Assembly (NCBI GenBank): GCA_903919215.1
Contig: CAIXHI010000420.1
Location: 1 to 7,484 of the forward strand
Length of the DNA: 7,484 nucleotides
Direction: 5' to 3'
Origin: an uncultured Acidimicrobiaceae bacterium
GTDB lineage: Bacteria; Actinomycetota; Acidimicrobiia; Acidimicrobiales; Ilumatobacteraceae
Shown here: positions 1 to 6,980 of the stretch, in pieces
Layout: the number at the start of each line of letters is the position of its first letter
Position numbering within the stretch: position 1 is the stretch's first letter
The notes under the pieces: model-generated
The model's database searches: none
Told to the model about the DNA's origin: nothing
The model's input: only the letters and a program-made list of their open reading frames with translations
Made by a program: the position numbers and the translations under genes

Positions 1-301
1 CGAGCACACGCAACGAGCGCTCGACCTCGATGGTGAAGTCCACGTGACCGGGGGTGTCGATGATGTTGATGCGGTGCTCGTTCCAGATGCACGTGGTAGC
101 AGCGGACGTGATGGTGATACCACGCTCCTGCTCCTGCGCCATGTGGTCCATGGTCGCCGCGCCGTCGTGCACTTCACCGATCTTGTAGCTCTTGCCGGTG
201 TAGTAGAGGATGCGCTCGGTCGTCGTGGTCTTGCCCGCGTCGATGTGGGCCATGATGCCGATGTTGCGGGTGCGCTCCAGGGGATATTCGCGCTTGGCCA
301 T
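1..301 (-). CDS. fusA: Elongation factor G, N-terminal 100 residues (cut by window edge)
   Basis: EF-G is the cytosolic GTPase that drives translocation of tRNA and mRNA on the ribosome and, with RRF, ribosome recycling. The minus-strand frame from the ATG at 301-299 is open to the window edge. It begins MAKREYPLERTRNIGIMAH and carries the G1 P-loop AHIDAGKT (residues 18-25), the switch I/G2 region with QERGITI (58-64) and the G3 motif DTPGH (82-86). All key residues seen here are canonical, so this looks like housekeeping EF-G and not a ribosomal-protection paralogue. Domains II to V lie outside the window. The start is preceded five bases upstream by a purine-rich run (AGAGAGAGA) that could act as a weak ribosome-binding site. 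The upstream neighbour is a NERD/Fn3 gene 160 bases away, not rpsG. Identification is very secure; only the gene context is unusual. Confidence 0.97.
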   Translation of the reverse strand, partial: MAKREYPLERTRNIGIMAHIDAGKTTTTERILYYTGKSYKIGEVHDGAATMDHMAQEQERGITITSAATTCIWNEHRINIIDTPGHVDFTIEVERSLRVL

Positions 302-461
302 CAGTGTCTCTCTCTACTCTTGTGCGTCGTACTGCGATCTCAGGGGCGCGCAACGACCGAAAACGGCCGGTGGCGCGGCTGACGATGCTATCGGGGCGGC
401 AGGCCAACACGACCCCGGACGCCGGTTCAGCCCAGAGTTCAGCCAGGGTTCAACCCAGAGT
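302..461 (-). promoter_or_regulatory. fusA leader region with possible promoter
   Basis: This 160-base stretch separates fusA from the NERD gene that lies upstream on the same strand. I see no open frame of note in it. Reading the minus strand, a TAGCAT hexamer at 390-385 fits the actinobacterial -10 pattern TAnnnT, but no good -35 hexamer lies at the usual distance. If used, it would give a 5' leader of roughly 75-80 bases before the fusA ATG. A purine run at 307-315 supplies a weak Shine-Dalgarno match. I see no hairpin followed by a T-run, so read-through from the upstream gene is possible. The promoter call is a pattern match only. Confidence 0.3.
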
Positions 462-470
462 TCAGCAGGG
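425..470. repeat. Tandem 23-base repeat (two units) at the end of the NERD gene
   Basis: Units 425-447 and 448-470 match at 20 of 23 positions. Each unit splits into two shorter copies starting GTTCARC, so the block is four copies of about 11-12 bases. The centre holds the small palindrome GGGTTCAACCC (446-456). The NERD stop codon (TGA, complement of 462-464) lies inside the last copy. There is no T-run, so a classic intrinsic terminator is not supported. Replication slippage is the simplest origin. Confidence 0.8.
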
Positions 471-1901
471 CGATGTCGGGGTGGTGAACGGTGTCGGTTG
501 ATTGGCGCTGCGACTGCCGTCGATCAGCACTGCGGTGATCCGGACCGTCACCGTCACATTCGGGCCATAGCCCTCCAGCGAGGCCGCGGTGACCGAGGCA
601 GACAGCAACGGGGCCAAGGCCGTCCACGTACCGTCGGCGTTCTGGAGTTCCACGTCGTACTGTGCAAGAACGTCGATGTCGCCCGGCCACGTTGCGACTA
701 GTTGCCATCCCGAGCCAGCAGCTGGGCAGACCGCCGAGAACGCCACCGTCGGTGCCGGCAGATTCGCCGCGAGCGGACCGGTCACTTCGACGAACACTGC
801 GGTGGTCATGGGGGCGGACACGCTGGTGGGGGGCGCGTCGTCCTTCAACACCAAGTTCGCGGCAGCTCCGAGCGTGCCCGCAACGAGACACAGACTGACG
901 ACGACAGCCAGGACGAAACCCTTCGAACGCTTGTGGCGTGCCGGCGCCGCTGGCTGCAACGGTGCGGCGGTTCGGGCGGCAAGCGCCGCAGCAGAGGCGG
1001 CCGCTGCTGTCGCTGCCGCCGCTGCGGCATCGGTGGGAGCGACGGGAGTGGTGGGATCGACGGGAGTGGTGGGAGCTACCGCGGGGGCCACCGTCACCGA
1101 CGGCACCTCGCTGGCACTCTCAGCACCAGCGAGCGCAGCGAACGCCGGAGGCGGCGGTGCGGGAGGCGGCGCCAGCGGCGACATAGCCGGCGGCGCGACC
1201 GGAGCGACAGCGGTGACGACGGGCGCGATGATCGGCGCGATCGGCGCGATCGGCACGATCGGCACCAGCGTGGGGATCGCGGAAGGCGGCAGTGTGGGCG
1301 CCTCGGAATCCGCCGGCAGCTGATGACGCGGCGTGGAGCCTGGGTTGAACAGCAGCGGCAGCGCCTTCTCCAACACGTCGGTGACCCGATGCGGGGGCAG
1401 CAATGTGTGCGATGCGCGGGTGATCACCCGAACCAGGTTCTCGGTCGCGCAGACCAGCACACTGTCCACCTGGGGCGGAGCGGTAACCGAGAGCACGTTG
1501 CCGTGGAACCCCACCACGGGCACCACCGGGGTACCCAGTACGTCGGTCAGTTGGGCGGCGATTGCCGCCACCCCGGCCAGTTCTGCCTGCAGTGACCGAC
1601 CGCCGGAGTGCAGTGTCCCCTCGCGGAACTCGATCTGATCAGCGAACCGGCGAGTCGCCACGACGAACGCCCCACCCGGGCCGACGACCACGTGATCGAT
1701 GTTGCCCTGGGTTCCAGGCAACTTCAGATCGTGCAGAATCGCGTACGGCTGCGACAACTCCTGCAGACGCTGACCGGTGGCGCGCTCGTCCTCCGCAACC
1801 GCGTCAAGCCACGACGCCTCCGACTCGAGCCGAGCGGCGACGGTGCGACGCTGGTCGGCATGATGCGCGGCACTCCCTCCGGCTACTCCACCTTCGATCA
1901 C
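462..1901 (-). CDS. NERD-like domain / single-pass membrane / Fn3-like protein
   Basis: This 479-residue protein has no gene name I recognise. Residues about 31-165 resemble the NERD domain, a restriction-endonuclease-like fold: HDLKLPG, then NIDHVVVGPGGAFVVATRR (67-85), then a GGR turn. The first acidic residue is present (D69), but the usual acidic-x-Lys pair is Ala82-x-Arg84, so nuclease activity is doubtful. Residues about 190-320 are a low-complexity Pro/Ala/Val/Thr linker. A basic patch RHKRSK (322-327) precedes one hydrophobic helix (about 329-351), which predicts N-inside, C-outside topology. Residues about 378-475 look like a fibronectin type III-like beta domain with two cysteines, C392 and the C-terminal C479. 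The GTG start overlaps the upstream oxidoreductase stop as GTGA, and no better in-frame start is near; translation is probably coupled. The NERD match is fairly strong, the Fn3 match moderate, and the function unknown. Confidence 0.8.
   Translation of the reverse strand: MIEGGVAGGSAAHHADQRRTVAARLESEASWLDAVAEDERATGQRLQELSQPYAILHDLKLPGTQGNIDHVVVGPGGAFVVATRRFADQIEFREGTLHSGGRSLQAELAGVAAIAAQLTDVLGTPVVPVVGFHGNVLSVTAPPQVDSVLVCATENLVRVITRASHTLLPPHRVTDVLEKALPLLFNPGSTPRHQLPADSEAPTLPPSAIPTLVPIVPIAPIAPIIAPVVTAVAPVAPPAMSPLAPPPAPPPPAFAALAGAESASEVPSVTVAPAVAPTTPVDPTTPVAPTDAAAAAATAAAASAAALAARTAAPLQPAAPARHKRSKGFVLAVVVSLCLVAGTLGAAANLVLKDDAPPTSVSAPMTTAVFVEVTGPLAANLPAPTVAFSAVCPAAGSGWQLVATWPGDIDVLAQYDVELQNADGTWTALAPLLSASVTAASLEGYGPNVTVTVRITAVLIDGSRSANQPTPFTTPTSPC
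1041..1076. repeat. Two-unit 18-base in-frame repeat in the linker
   Basis: Units 1041-1058 and 1059-1076 differ at one position. On the minus strand they encode TTPVAP and TTPVDP in the low-complexity linker of the NERD/Fn3 protein. The unit length is a multiple of three, so copy-number change would lengthen or shorten the linker without a frameshift. Confidence 0.8.
1230..1265. repeat. Four-unit 9-base in-frame repeat in the linker
   Basis: Four copies of GATCGGCRC lie end to end. On the minus strand they encode the PIVPIAPIAP stretch (about residues 213-225) of the linker. As with the 18-base repeat nearby, changes in copy number keep the frame, which suits a flexible spacer between the cytoplasmic domain and the membrane helix. 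Confidence 0.85.
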
Positions 1902-3220
1902 GGCTGCACTCTATTCGTCCTGGACACCGACGCGGCAGCCAGGACGGCCTCACCGCACCGGCGACCCGAGAACAGCGCGCCCTGGATGGACGGAGTGTCG
2001 CGGTGGTCGCCGCACACGAACAGACCCTCGCCCAGCGACACCGCCTGTTTGGGATGGAACGGCGGCTGCGAGTCGGGCTGACCGTGGGCAATGCGGTCGA
2101 CGCGCAGCACACGCCACCCGTCCACCTGTGCACCCCACCACCGCCTCAGTTGGATGCGCACCAGCGCGGACAGTGCAGCGTCGCTGAGCTCGGTCGCGTC
2201 ACCTAGATCGCCTGGGCAGGCGGCGGCGATCAGCGCCTGACCGGCCGGCGCGTACCCGCTGGCCACGTCGCTCATCACGGCCACGTTCAACGCCGGACCC
2301 TCGCCCGTGCCATCCAGGACGATCAGCTTGCCCGGCGCCGGTGAGGTGGGCGCCGCGAACCACACACAGGCCGCAGCCCGCGAACCCGGTTCGGCGACCG
2401 AGCGCGTACCGGACTGCCCGTGCAGCAACTTCGCGGCGACGGGACCTTCGGTCGCCACGATGACGCTGGTGGCCCGCACCTCGCGCCCATCGGCCGTACG
2501 CACCAGACCCGGCTCGACGTGCGCGACGGGCACCCGCAGATGCACTGTGCCAGGGGTCAGCCGGGCCGCCAACTGGTCGGGGATGGCCTGCATCCCCTCG
2601 GCGGGCACAGCCGAGTCGCCGGTGGCCAGACACCGCAGCACCACCTGGGCCATGCGCCCACTGCCCGACAGTTCCGGGTCGAGCTGGATGCCACCGAGCA
2701 GAGGGCGCAGGAAGCGCTCGGTCATCCGCGGCCCGAACCCCTCATCGCGCAACGTGCGGTTGGTGCTGACGTCGTCGCCCTGCAACAGCGCCACCGGGTC
2801 GGCCTTGCGCAACCGACGCAGGAACCGCGCCAGCCGCAATTTGTCGAGCAGGCTGCCGACCGGCGCCAACGCGCTGGCGAACGCCATCCCTGGGCGCCGC
2901 ACCGGATCGCCGATGGCGTGCATGCGCGTGCCCAACCACACCAGCGAACCCGGCTCGAACGGCTGCAGATGCAGTGCCGCCACGTCGAGTTGCCGTTGCA
3001 GTTCGGGATACGCCGTCAGCAGCACTTGAAAACCGCGGTCGAGACGGAACCCATCGACGACATCGGTGCGCACTCGGCCACCAACGCCGTCGGACGCCTC
3101 CAGCACCACCACCGAGCGACCGGCGGACTGCACCGCTCGGGCCGCAGCAAGCCCTGCCAGTCCGGCGCCGACGACGACGACATCGACCCGATCGGGCAAC
3201 GACGGCACGGTTGAAGTCAT
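1898..3220 (-). CDS. FAD-dependent oxidoreductase, amine oxidase / phytoene desaturase-like
   Basis: This 440-residue protein is a flavoenzyme of the amine oxidase / protoporphyrinogen oxidase / phytoene desaturase superfamily. The N-terminal Rossmann motif VVVGAGLAGLAAA (15-27) is followed by an acidic residue ending the second strand (E41) and the FAD motif GVGGRVRT (45-52). DRGFQ (61-65), typical of this group, follows. The middle part (about 90-250) should be the substrate domain and includes GMQAIPDQLAARL (209-221). The C-terminal FAD motif is GLFVCGDHRDTPSIQGALFSGR (399-420), with the Asp that contacts FAD ribityl phosphate. The length is typical. There is no signal peptide or convincing membrane segment, so a cytoplasmic or membrane-peripheral enzyme is expected. 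The substrate cannot be read from the sequence, and no carotenoid or haem genes lie nearby. It is first in a two-gene unit with the NERD/Fn3 gene and has a leaderless-type -10 element 7 bases before the ATG. Confidence 0.9.
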   Translation of the reverse strand: MTSTVPSLPDRVDVVVVGAGLAGLAAARAVQSAGRSVVVLEASDGVGGRVRTDVVDGFRLDRGFQVLLTAYPELQRQLDVAALHLQPFEPGSLVWLGTRMHAIGDPVRRPGMAFASALAPVGSLLDKLRLARFLRRLRKADPVALLQGDDVSTNRTLRDEGFGPRMTERFLRPLLGGIQLDPELSGSGRMAQVVLRCLATGDSAVPAEGMQAIPDQLAARLTPGTVHLRVPVAHVEPGLVRTADGREVRATSVIVATEGPVAAKLLHGQSGTRSVAEPGSRAAACVWFAAPTSPAPGKLIVLDGTGEGPALNVAVMSDVASGYAPAGQALIAAACPGDLGDATELSDAALSALVRIQLRRWWGAQVDGWRVLRVDRIAHGQPDSQPPFHPKQAVSLGEGLFVCGDHRDTPSIQGALFSGRRCGEAVLAAASVSRTNRVQP

Positions 3221-3227
3221 GTCGGCG

Positions 3228-3233
3228 ACGATA
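3228..3233 (-). promoter_or_regulatory. Possible -10 element for a leaderless oxidoreductase transcript
   Basis: On the minus strand the hexamer TATCGT fits TAnnnT and ends exactly 7 bases before the ATG at 3220. This is the usual arrangement for leaderless transcripts in actinobacteria, where transcription begins at the first base of the start codon. No clear Shine-Dalgarno sequence precedes this ATG, which agrees. No good -35 hexamer is visible. The same geometry recurs before the gene at 7025. Confidence 0.45.
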
Positions 3234-3254
3234 CCGTCGGGCCCATTCTTGGAC

Positions 3255-3298
3255 TTCGCGAACCCTCACCAGATATGCGTTTCAACACAGTTCGAACT
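3255..3298. promoter_or_regulatory. Two palindromes in the divergent intergenic region, possible operators
   Basis: The 110 bases between the divergently transcribed oxidoreductase and exporter genes hold two perfect palindromes: TTCGCGAA at 3255-3262 and AGTTCGAACT at 3289-3298. They share the half-site TTCG, and their centres are 35 bases apart. Such sites between divergent genes often bind a dimeric regulator, but no regulator gene lies in the window and short palindromes also arise by chance. Confidence 0.25.
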
Positions 3299-3330
3299 TT
3301 GGCGTGCCTTGACGGCATGATTGCGGTCGC

Positions 3331-5067
3331 ATGCTGATCCGACTTCTGCGTACCCATCTGCGGCCCTATAAGAAGGTCCTCATCGCCGTCCTGCTGCTGC
3401 AGACCGTGCAGGTCGTGGCGGCGCTCTATCTCCCCAGCATCAACCGCGACATCATCGACAAGGGTGTCGCCACCGGCGACACGGGCTACATCTGGGCCCA
3501 CGGCGGGCTGATGCTCGCGGTCAGTGCCATCCAGCTGGTGTTCAACGTCGGGGCGATCTACTACGGCTCACGCGCGGCGATGGAGTTCGGGCGCGATGTC
3601 CGCGCCGCGCTCTTCCATCAGGTCACCAACTTCTCGGCGCGCGAGGTGAACCAGCTCGGGCCGTCGAGCCTGATCACTCGCGTCACCAATGATGTGCAAC
3701 AGGTGCAGATTCTCGTCCAGATGACGTGCACCCTGCTGGTGGCCGCACCCATCACAGCCGTCGGCGGCGTGATCATGGCGCTCCGCGAGGACGTGGCCCT
3801 CACCTGGATCCTCGCTGCCGCCATTCCGCTGCTGATGCTCAGCGTGGGTTCGATCATCATGCGGATGGTGCCCACGTACCGCAAGGTGCAGGAACGAATC
3901 GACGACATCAACCGCGTGCTGCGCGAGCAGATCACCGGAATCCGCGTCGTGCGTGCCTTCGTGCGCGAGCCGTACGAGACCGCCCGCTTCGAGGACAGCA
4001 ACGACCTGCTCACCACGGTGTCACTGCGCGGCGGGCGTTTGATGGGCGTGATGTTCCCGTCGGTGTTGTTGATCATCAACCTGTCCAGTGTTGCCGTCGT
4101 CTGGTTCGGCGGTACACGTGTCGCCAATGGCGAGATGAAGGTCGGCGCGCTCATCGCGTTTCTCACCTACCTCACGCAGATCCTGATGGCCGTGATGATG
4201 GCCGCCTTCATTGGTGCCCTCGCGCCGCGCGCCGCTGTCAGTGCCGAGCGCATCCAGGAAGTGCTCGACACGCCGACCAGCGTCGTGCAATCCGAGCAAC
4301 CTGTCACCGAGGTAGACCCCGTTGCCTCGGTGGAGTTCCGCGCCGCCGGCTTCCGTTACCCAGGAGCGGAACACTCCGTGCTCTCCGGCATCACATTGCG
4401 CTGCGTCGCCGGTCAGACCACCGCGGTGATCGGCAGCACTGGCTCCGGCAAGACGACGCTGATCAGCCTCGTGGCCCGCCTGTTCGACGTCACGGAAGGC
4501 GCCGTACTGATGAACGGCGTCGACGTACGCGAACTTGCCGCCGAAATGCTGTGGCAGCGCATCGGTTTGGTGCCGCAGCGCCCGTACCTGTTCAGCGGCA
4601 CCGTGGCCAGCAACCTGCGTTACGGCAAACCGGACGCCACCGACGACGAACTCTGGGAGGCGCTCACCGTCGCTCAGGGCGCCGAGTTCGTACGGGCCAT
4701 GCCCGGCGGCCTCGATGCGACCATCGCCCAGGGCGGTAGCAACGTGTCCGGCGGCCAACGTCAACGCTTGGCGATTGCCCGAGCGTTGGTGCGCAAACCC
4801 GACGTGTACCTGTTCGACGACTCGTTGTCGGCCCTCGACATGGCCACCGACGCTCGACTGCGCGAAGCGCTGACACCTCACACACGAGATGCCGCAGTGA
4901 TCATCGTCGCCCAACGAGTCACCAGCATCCGCAACGCCGACCAGATCCTGGTGTTGGAGGACGGCGAGCCGGTCGGCTTGGGCACTCACGCACAGCTGAT
5001 GGCGGACTGCCCCACCTACGCCGAGATTGTGCACTCGCAGCTCACCGACGACGAGGCCGCCGCATGA
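3331..5067 (+). CDS. ABC exporter half-transporter, subunit with degenerate ATPase site
   Basis: This 578-residue inner-membrane protein has six predicted membrane helices (about 15-37, 55-78, 133-151, 156-178, 237-260, 271-298) followed by an ATP-binding domain. Visible motifs are A-loop Y343, Walker A GSTGSGKTT (368-376), Q-loop Q416, a canonical signature VSGGQR (472-477), Walker B YLFD with D496, and D-loop SALD (500-503). Two catalytic positions are changed: the glutamate after Walker B is Asp497, and the switch histidine is Gln528. This is the pattern of the degenerate subunit in heterodimeric exporters such as TM287/288. Its stop overlaps the next gene's start as ATGA, so the two subunits are co-translated partners. 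The ATG at 3331 is the only reasonable start: an in-frame stop lies at 3310-3312 and the next Met is residue 61. No Shine-Dalgarno match precedes it. The substrate is unknown; drugs or lipids are usual for the family. Confidence 0.95.
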   Translation: MLIRLLRTHLRPYKKVLIAVLLLQTVQVVAALYLPSINRDIIDKGVATGDTGYIWAHGGLMLAVSAIQLVFNVGAIYYGSRAAMEFGRDVRAALFHQVTNFSAREVNQLGPSSLITRVTNDVQQVQILVQMTCTLLVAAPITAVGGVIMALREDVALTWILAAAIPLLMLSVGSIIMRMVPTYRKVQERIDDINRVLREQITGIRVVRAFVREPYETARFEDSNDLLTTVSLRGGRLMGVMFPSVLLIINLSSVAVVWFGGTRVANGEMKVGALIAFLTYLTQILMAVMMAAFIGALAPRAAVSAERIQEVLDTPTSVVQSEQPVTEVDPVASVEFRAAGFRYPGAEHSVLSGITLRCVAGQTTAVIGSTGSGKTTLISLVARLFDVTEGAVLMNGVDVRELAAEMLWQRIGLVPQRPYLFSGTVASNLRYGKPDATDDELWEALTVAQGAEFVRAMPGGLDATIAQGGSNVSGGQRQRLAIARALVRKPDVYLFDDSLSALDMATDARLREALTPHTRDAAVIIVAQRVTSIRNADQILVLEDGEPVGLGTHAQLMADCPTYAEIVHSQLTDDEAAA

Positions 5068-6980
5068 GTCCCGGCGACGACGTGCAGGAAGACCACAGCA
5101 CCGCACCTTCGGGCACCGACGACAGCGTTCGTCCTCCCGGACCGGCGACCGATACGCGCAGCGGCCGGTGGAATACCGTCGGCGTGCCGATGGAGAAGTC
5201 GAAGGACTTCAAGAGCTCGGTCAACCGCCTCGGCCGTCGCCTCTCCCCTGAGCGCGCCCAGGTCGTGCTGGTGCTGGTGCTGGCATTCGTCAGCGTGTCG
5301 CTCGTCGTGATCGGCCCGAAGGTGCTCGGCCATGCCACCAACATCCTGTTCGATGGTCTCCGCAGCAAGTCCTCGGGTGGCCCCGGCGTCGACTTCGGAG
5401 CGATGCACCGAACGCTGTGGTTCGCCATCGGTTTGTACACGGTCGGCGGTCTGCTCTCGTATCTGCAGGCATATCTGCTCGCTGGTGTCGTGCAGCGCAC
5501 GATGTTCCGACTGCGCGCGGATGTCGAGGCCAAGCTGCACGCAATGCCGCTGTGGCACCTCGACCAGCAGGCCCGCGGCGACGTGCTCAGCCGCGTCACT
5601 AACGACATCGACAACGTGTCACAGAGCATGCAGCAGTCGATCAGCCAGCTGCTCACCGGCGTGCTCACCATCGTCGGCACGGTCGGGATGATGATCTGGA
5701 TCTCGTGGGAGCTGGCGTTCGTTGCCATCATCTCCGTACCCATCTCGATCCTCACGATGCAGCAGATCGCCAAGCGGTCGAAGGGCCGCTTCATCGCCCA
5801 GTGGAAACAGACCGGCTTGCTGAACGCGCAGGTGGAGGAAACGTTCACCGGGCACGCGATCGTGAAGTCGTTCGGCCGCGACAAGGAAGCACAGGCCACG
5901 TTCGACGCAACGAACGCTGAGCTGCACGAGGCCAGCTTCGACGCTCAGTTCATCAGCGGCTGTGTGCAGCCCGCCACCACGTTCATCGGCAACCTCAACT
6001 ATGTCGCCATCGCGGTGTTCGGCGGCCTCAAGGTTGCCAGCCGATCCATGGGCCTCGGCGATGTGCAGGCGTTCATCCAGTATTCGCGACAGTTCTCGCA
6101 GCCGCTCACGCAGGTGGCCTCGATGGCCAACGTGATGCAGTCCGGTATCGCGTCGGCCGAGCGGGTGTTCGAACTGCTCGATGCGCCCGAGCAATCCCCC
6201 GACCCGGAGCCCCAGGCCGACCCGCAGCATGTGAAGGGCCGCGTCGAGTTCCACGATGTGTCGTTCGCGTACCGCCCCGACCGGCCGCTGATCGAGCACC
6301 TATCGCTCATCGCCGAACCGGGCCAGACCGTGGCCATCGTCGGCCCGACGGGCGCCGGCAAGACGACGTTGGTGAACCTGATCATGCGGTTCTACGAACT
6401 CGATGGCGGCTACATCAGCCTCGACGGCAACGACATCGCGAAGATCCGCCGCAGCGAACTGCGCAGCGAGATCGGCATGGTGCTGCAGGACACATGGTTG
6501 TTCGGCGGCACCATCCGCGAGAACATCGCCTACGGCAACATCGGGGCAACCGAGGAACAGATCATGACGGCAGCACGGGCGTGCTACGTCGACCGTTTCG
6601 TGCACTCGCTCCCCCACGGCTACGACACCGTGCTCGACGATGAGGGCACCTCGGTGAGCGCCGGCGAGAAGCAGTTGCTCACCATCGCCCGTGCGTTCCT
6701 GGCCGACCCCTCGATCCTGATCCTCGACGAGGCCACCAGTTCGGTCGACACCCGTACCGAGGTGCTCATTCAGCGGGCGATGGCCAAGTTGCGCGGCGGG
6801 CGCACCAGCTTCGTGATCGCCCACCGTCTCAGCACGATCCGCGACGCCGACACGATCCTGGTGATGGACGCCGGACGCATCGTCGAACAGGGCACCCACC
6901 TCGAACTGTTGGCCGCGGCCGGGGCGTACTTCACGCTCTACAACGCCCAGTTCAGCGGCGCCGCCGCCGAACTTGCCTGA
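5064..6980 (+). CDS. ABC exporter half-transporter, catalytically intact subunit
   Basis: This 638-residue partner has an acidic, Pro/Gly-rich N-terminal extension of about 40 residues. It is followed by VPMEKSKDFK (41-50), a segment I associate with actinobacterial second subunits. Membrane helices follow (about 66-86, 117-138, 193-213, 217-236, 301-322, with a sixth near 330-360). The ATP-binding domain has A-loop Y403, Walker A GPTGAGKTT (427-435), Q475, Walker B ILILD with D555, catalytic E556, D-loop SSVD (559-562) and switch H587. The signature is non-canonical, VSAGEK (531-536). Because each ATP site combines one subunit's Walker motifs with the other's signature, the intact Walker site here pairs with the canonical SGGQ of the first subunit. 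The odd signature falls on the site that is already degenerate. A GAGG ribosome-binding site at 5053-5056 sits 7 bases before the ATG. Export substrate unknown. Confidence 0.95.
   Translation: MSPGDDVQEDHSTAPSGTDDSVRPPGPATDTRSGRWNTVGVPMEKSKDFKSSVNRLGRRLSPERAQVVLVLVLAFVSVSLVVIGPKVLGHATNILFDGLRSKSSGGPGVDFGAMHRTLWFAIGLYTVGGLLSYLQAYLLAGVVQRTMFRLRADVEAKLHAMPLWHLDQQARGDVLSRVTNDIDNVSQSMQQSISQLLTGVLTIVGTVGMMIWISWELAFVAIISVPISILTMQQIAKRSKGRFIAQWKQTGLLNAQVEETFTGHAIVKSFGRDKEAQATFDATNAELHEASFDAQFISGCVQPATTFIGNLNYVAIAVFGGLKVASRSMGLGDVQAFIQYSRQFSQPLTQVASMANVMQSGIASAERVFELLDAPEQSPDPEPQADPQHVKGRVEFHDVSFAYRPDRPLIEHLSLIAEPGQTVAIVGPTGAGKTTLVNLIMRFYELDGGYISLDGNDIAKIRRSELRSEIGMVLQDTWLFGGTIRENIAYGNIGATEEQIMTAARACYVDRFVHSLPHGYDTVLDDEGTSVSAGEKQLLTIARAFLADPSILILDEATSSVDTRTEVLIQRAMAKLRGGRTSFVIAHRLSTIRDADTILVMDAGRIVEQGTHLELLAAAGAYFTLYNAQFSGAAAELA

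Noticed and set aside
1..301. EF-G fragment as a tetracycline-resistance ribosomal protection protein
   Set aside because: The P-loop, switch and G3 segments and the flanking residues match housekeeping EF-G closely.
446..456. GGGTTCAACCC as an intrinsic terminator
   Set aside because: The stem is only five pairs around a one-base loop and there is no T-run on either strand.
589..1595. Long plus-strand frames opposite the NERD/Fn3 gene, including an Ala/Gly/Thr-rich one
   Set aside because: They are antisense shadows of a GC-rich low-complexity linker. Their composition mirrors the repeats, and they show no domain or ribosome-binding site.
462..1901. NERD gene as part of a restriction or anti-phage system
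   Set aside because: The active-site pair appears lost, there is no methylase, helicase or other defence gene in the window, and its partner is a flavoenzyme.
2307..3214. Plus-strand frames of 240 and 264 codons opposite the oxidoreductase
   Set aside because: The minus strand carries clear FAD-binding motifs across the whole region; the opposite frames are Arg/Gln/His-rich with no recognisable fold.
3309..3314. TTGACG as a -35 box for the exporter genes
   Set aside because: A -10 box at normal spacing would fall inside the coding sequence, beyond the start codon.
4021..5106. A 361-codon minus-strand frame opposite the first exporter gene
   Set aside because: It runs antisense to a secure ABC transporter and has a composition typical of a reverse-frame shadow in high-GC DNA.
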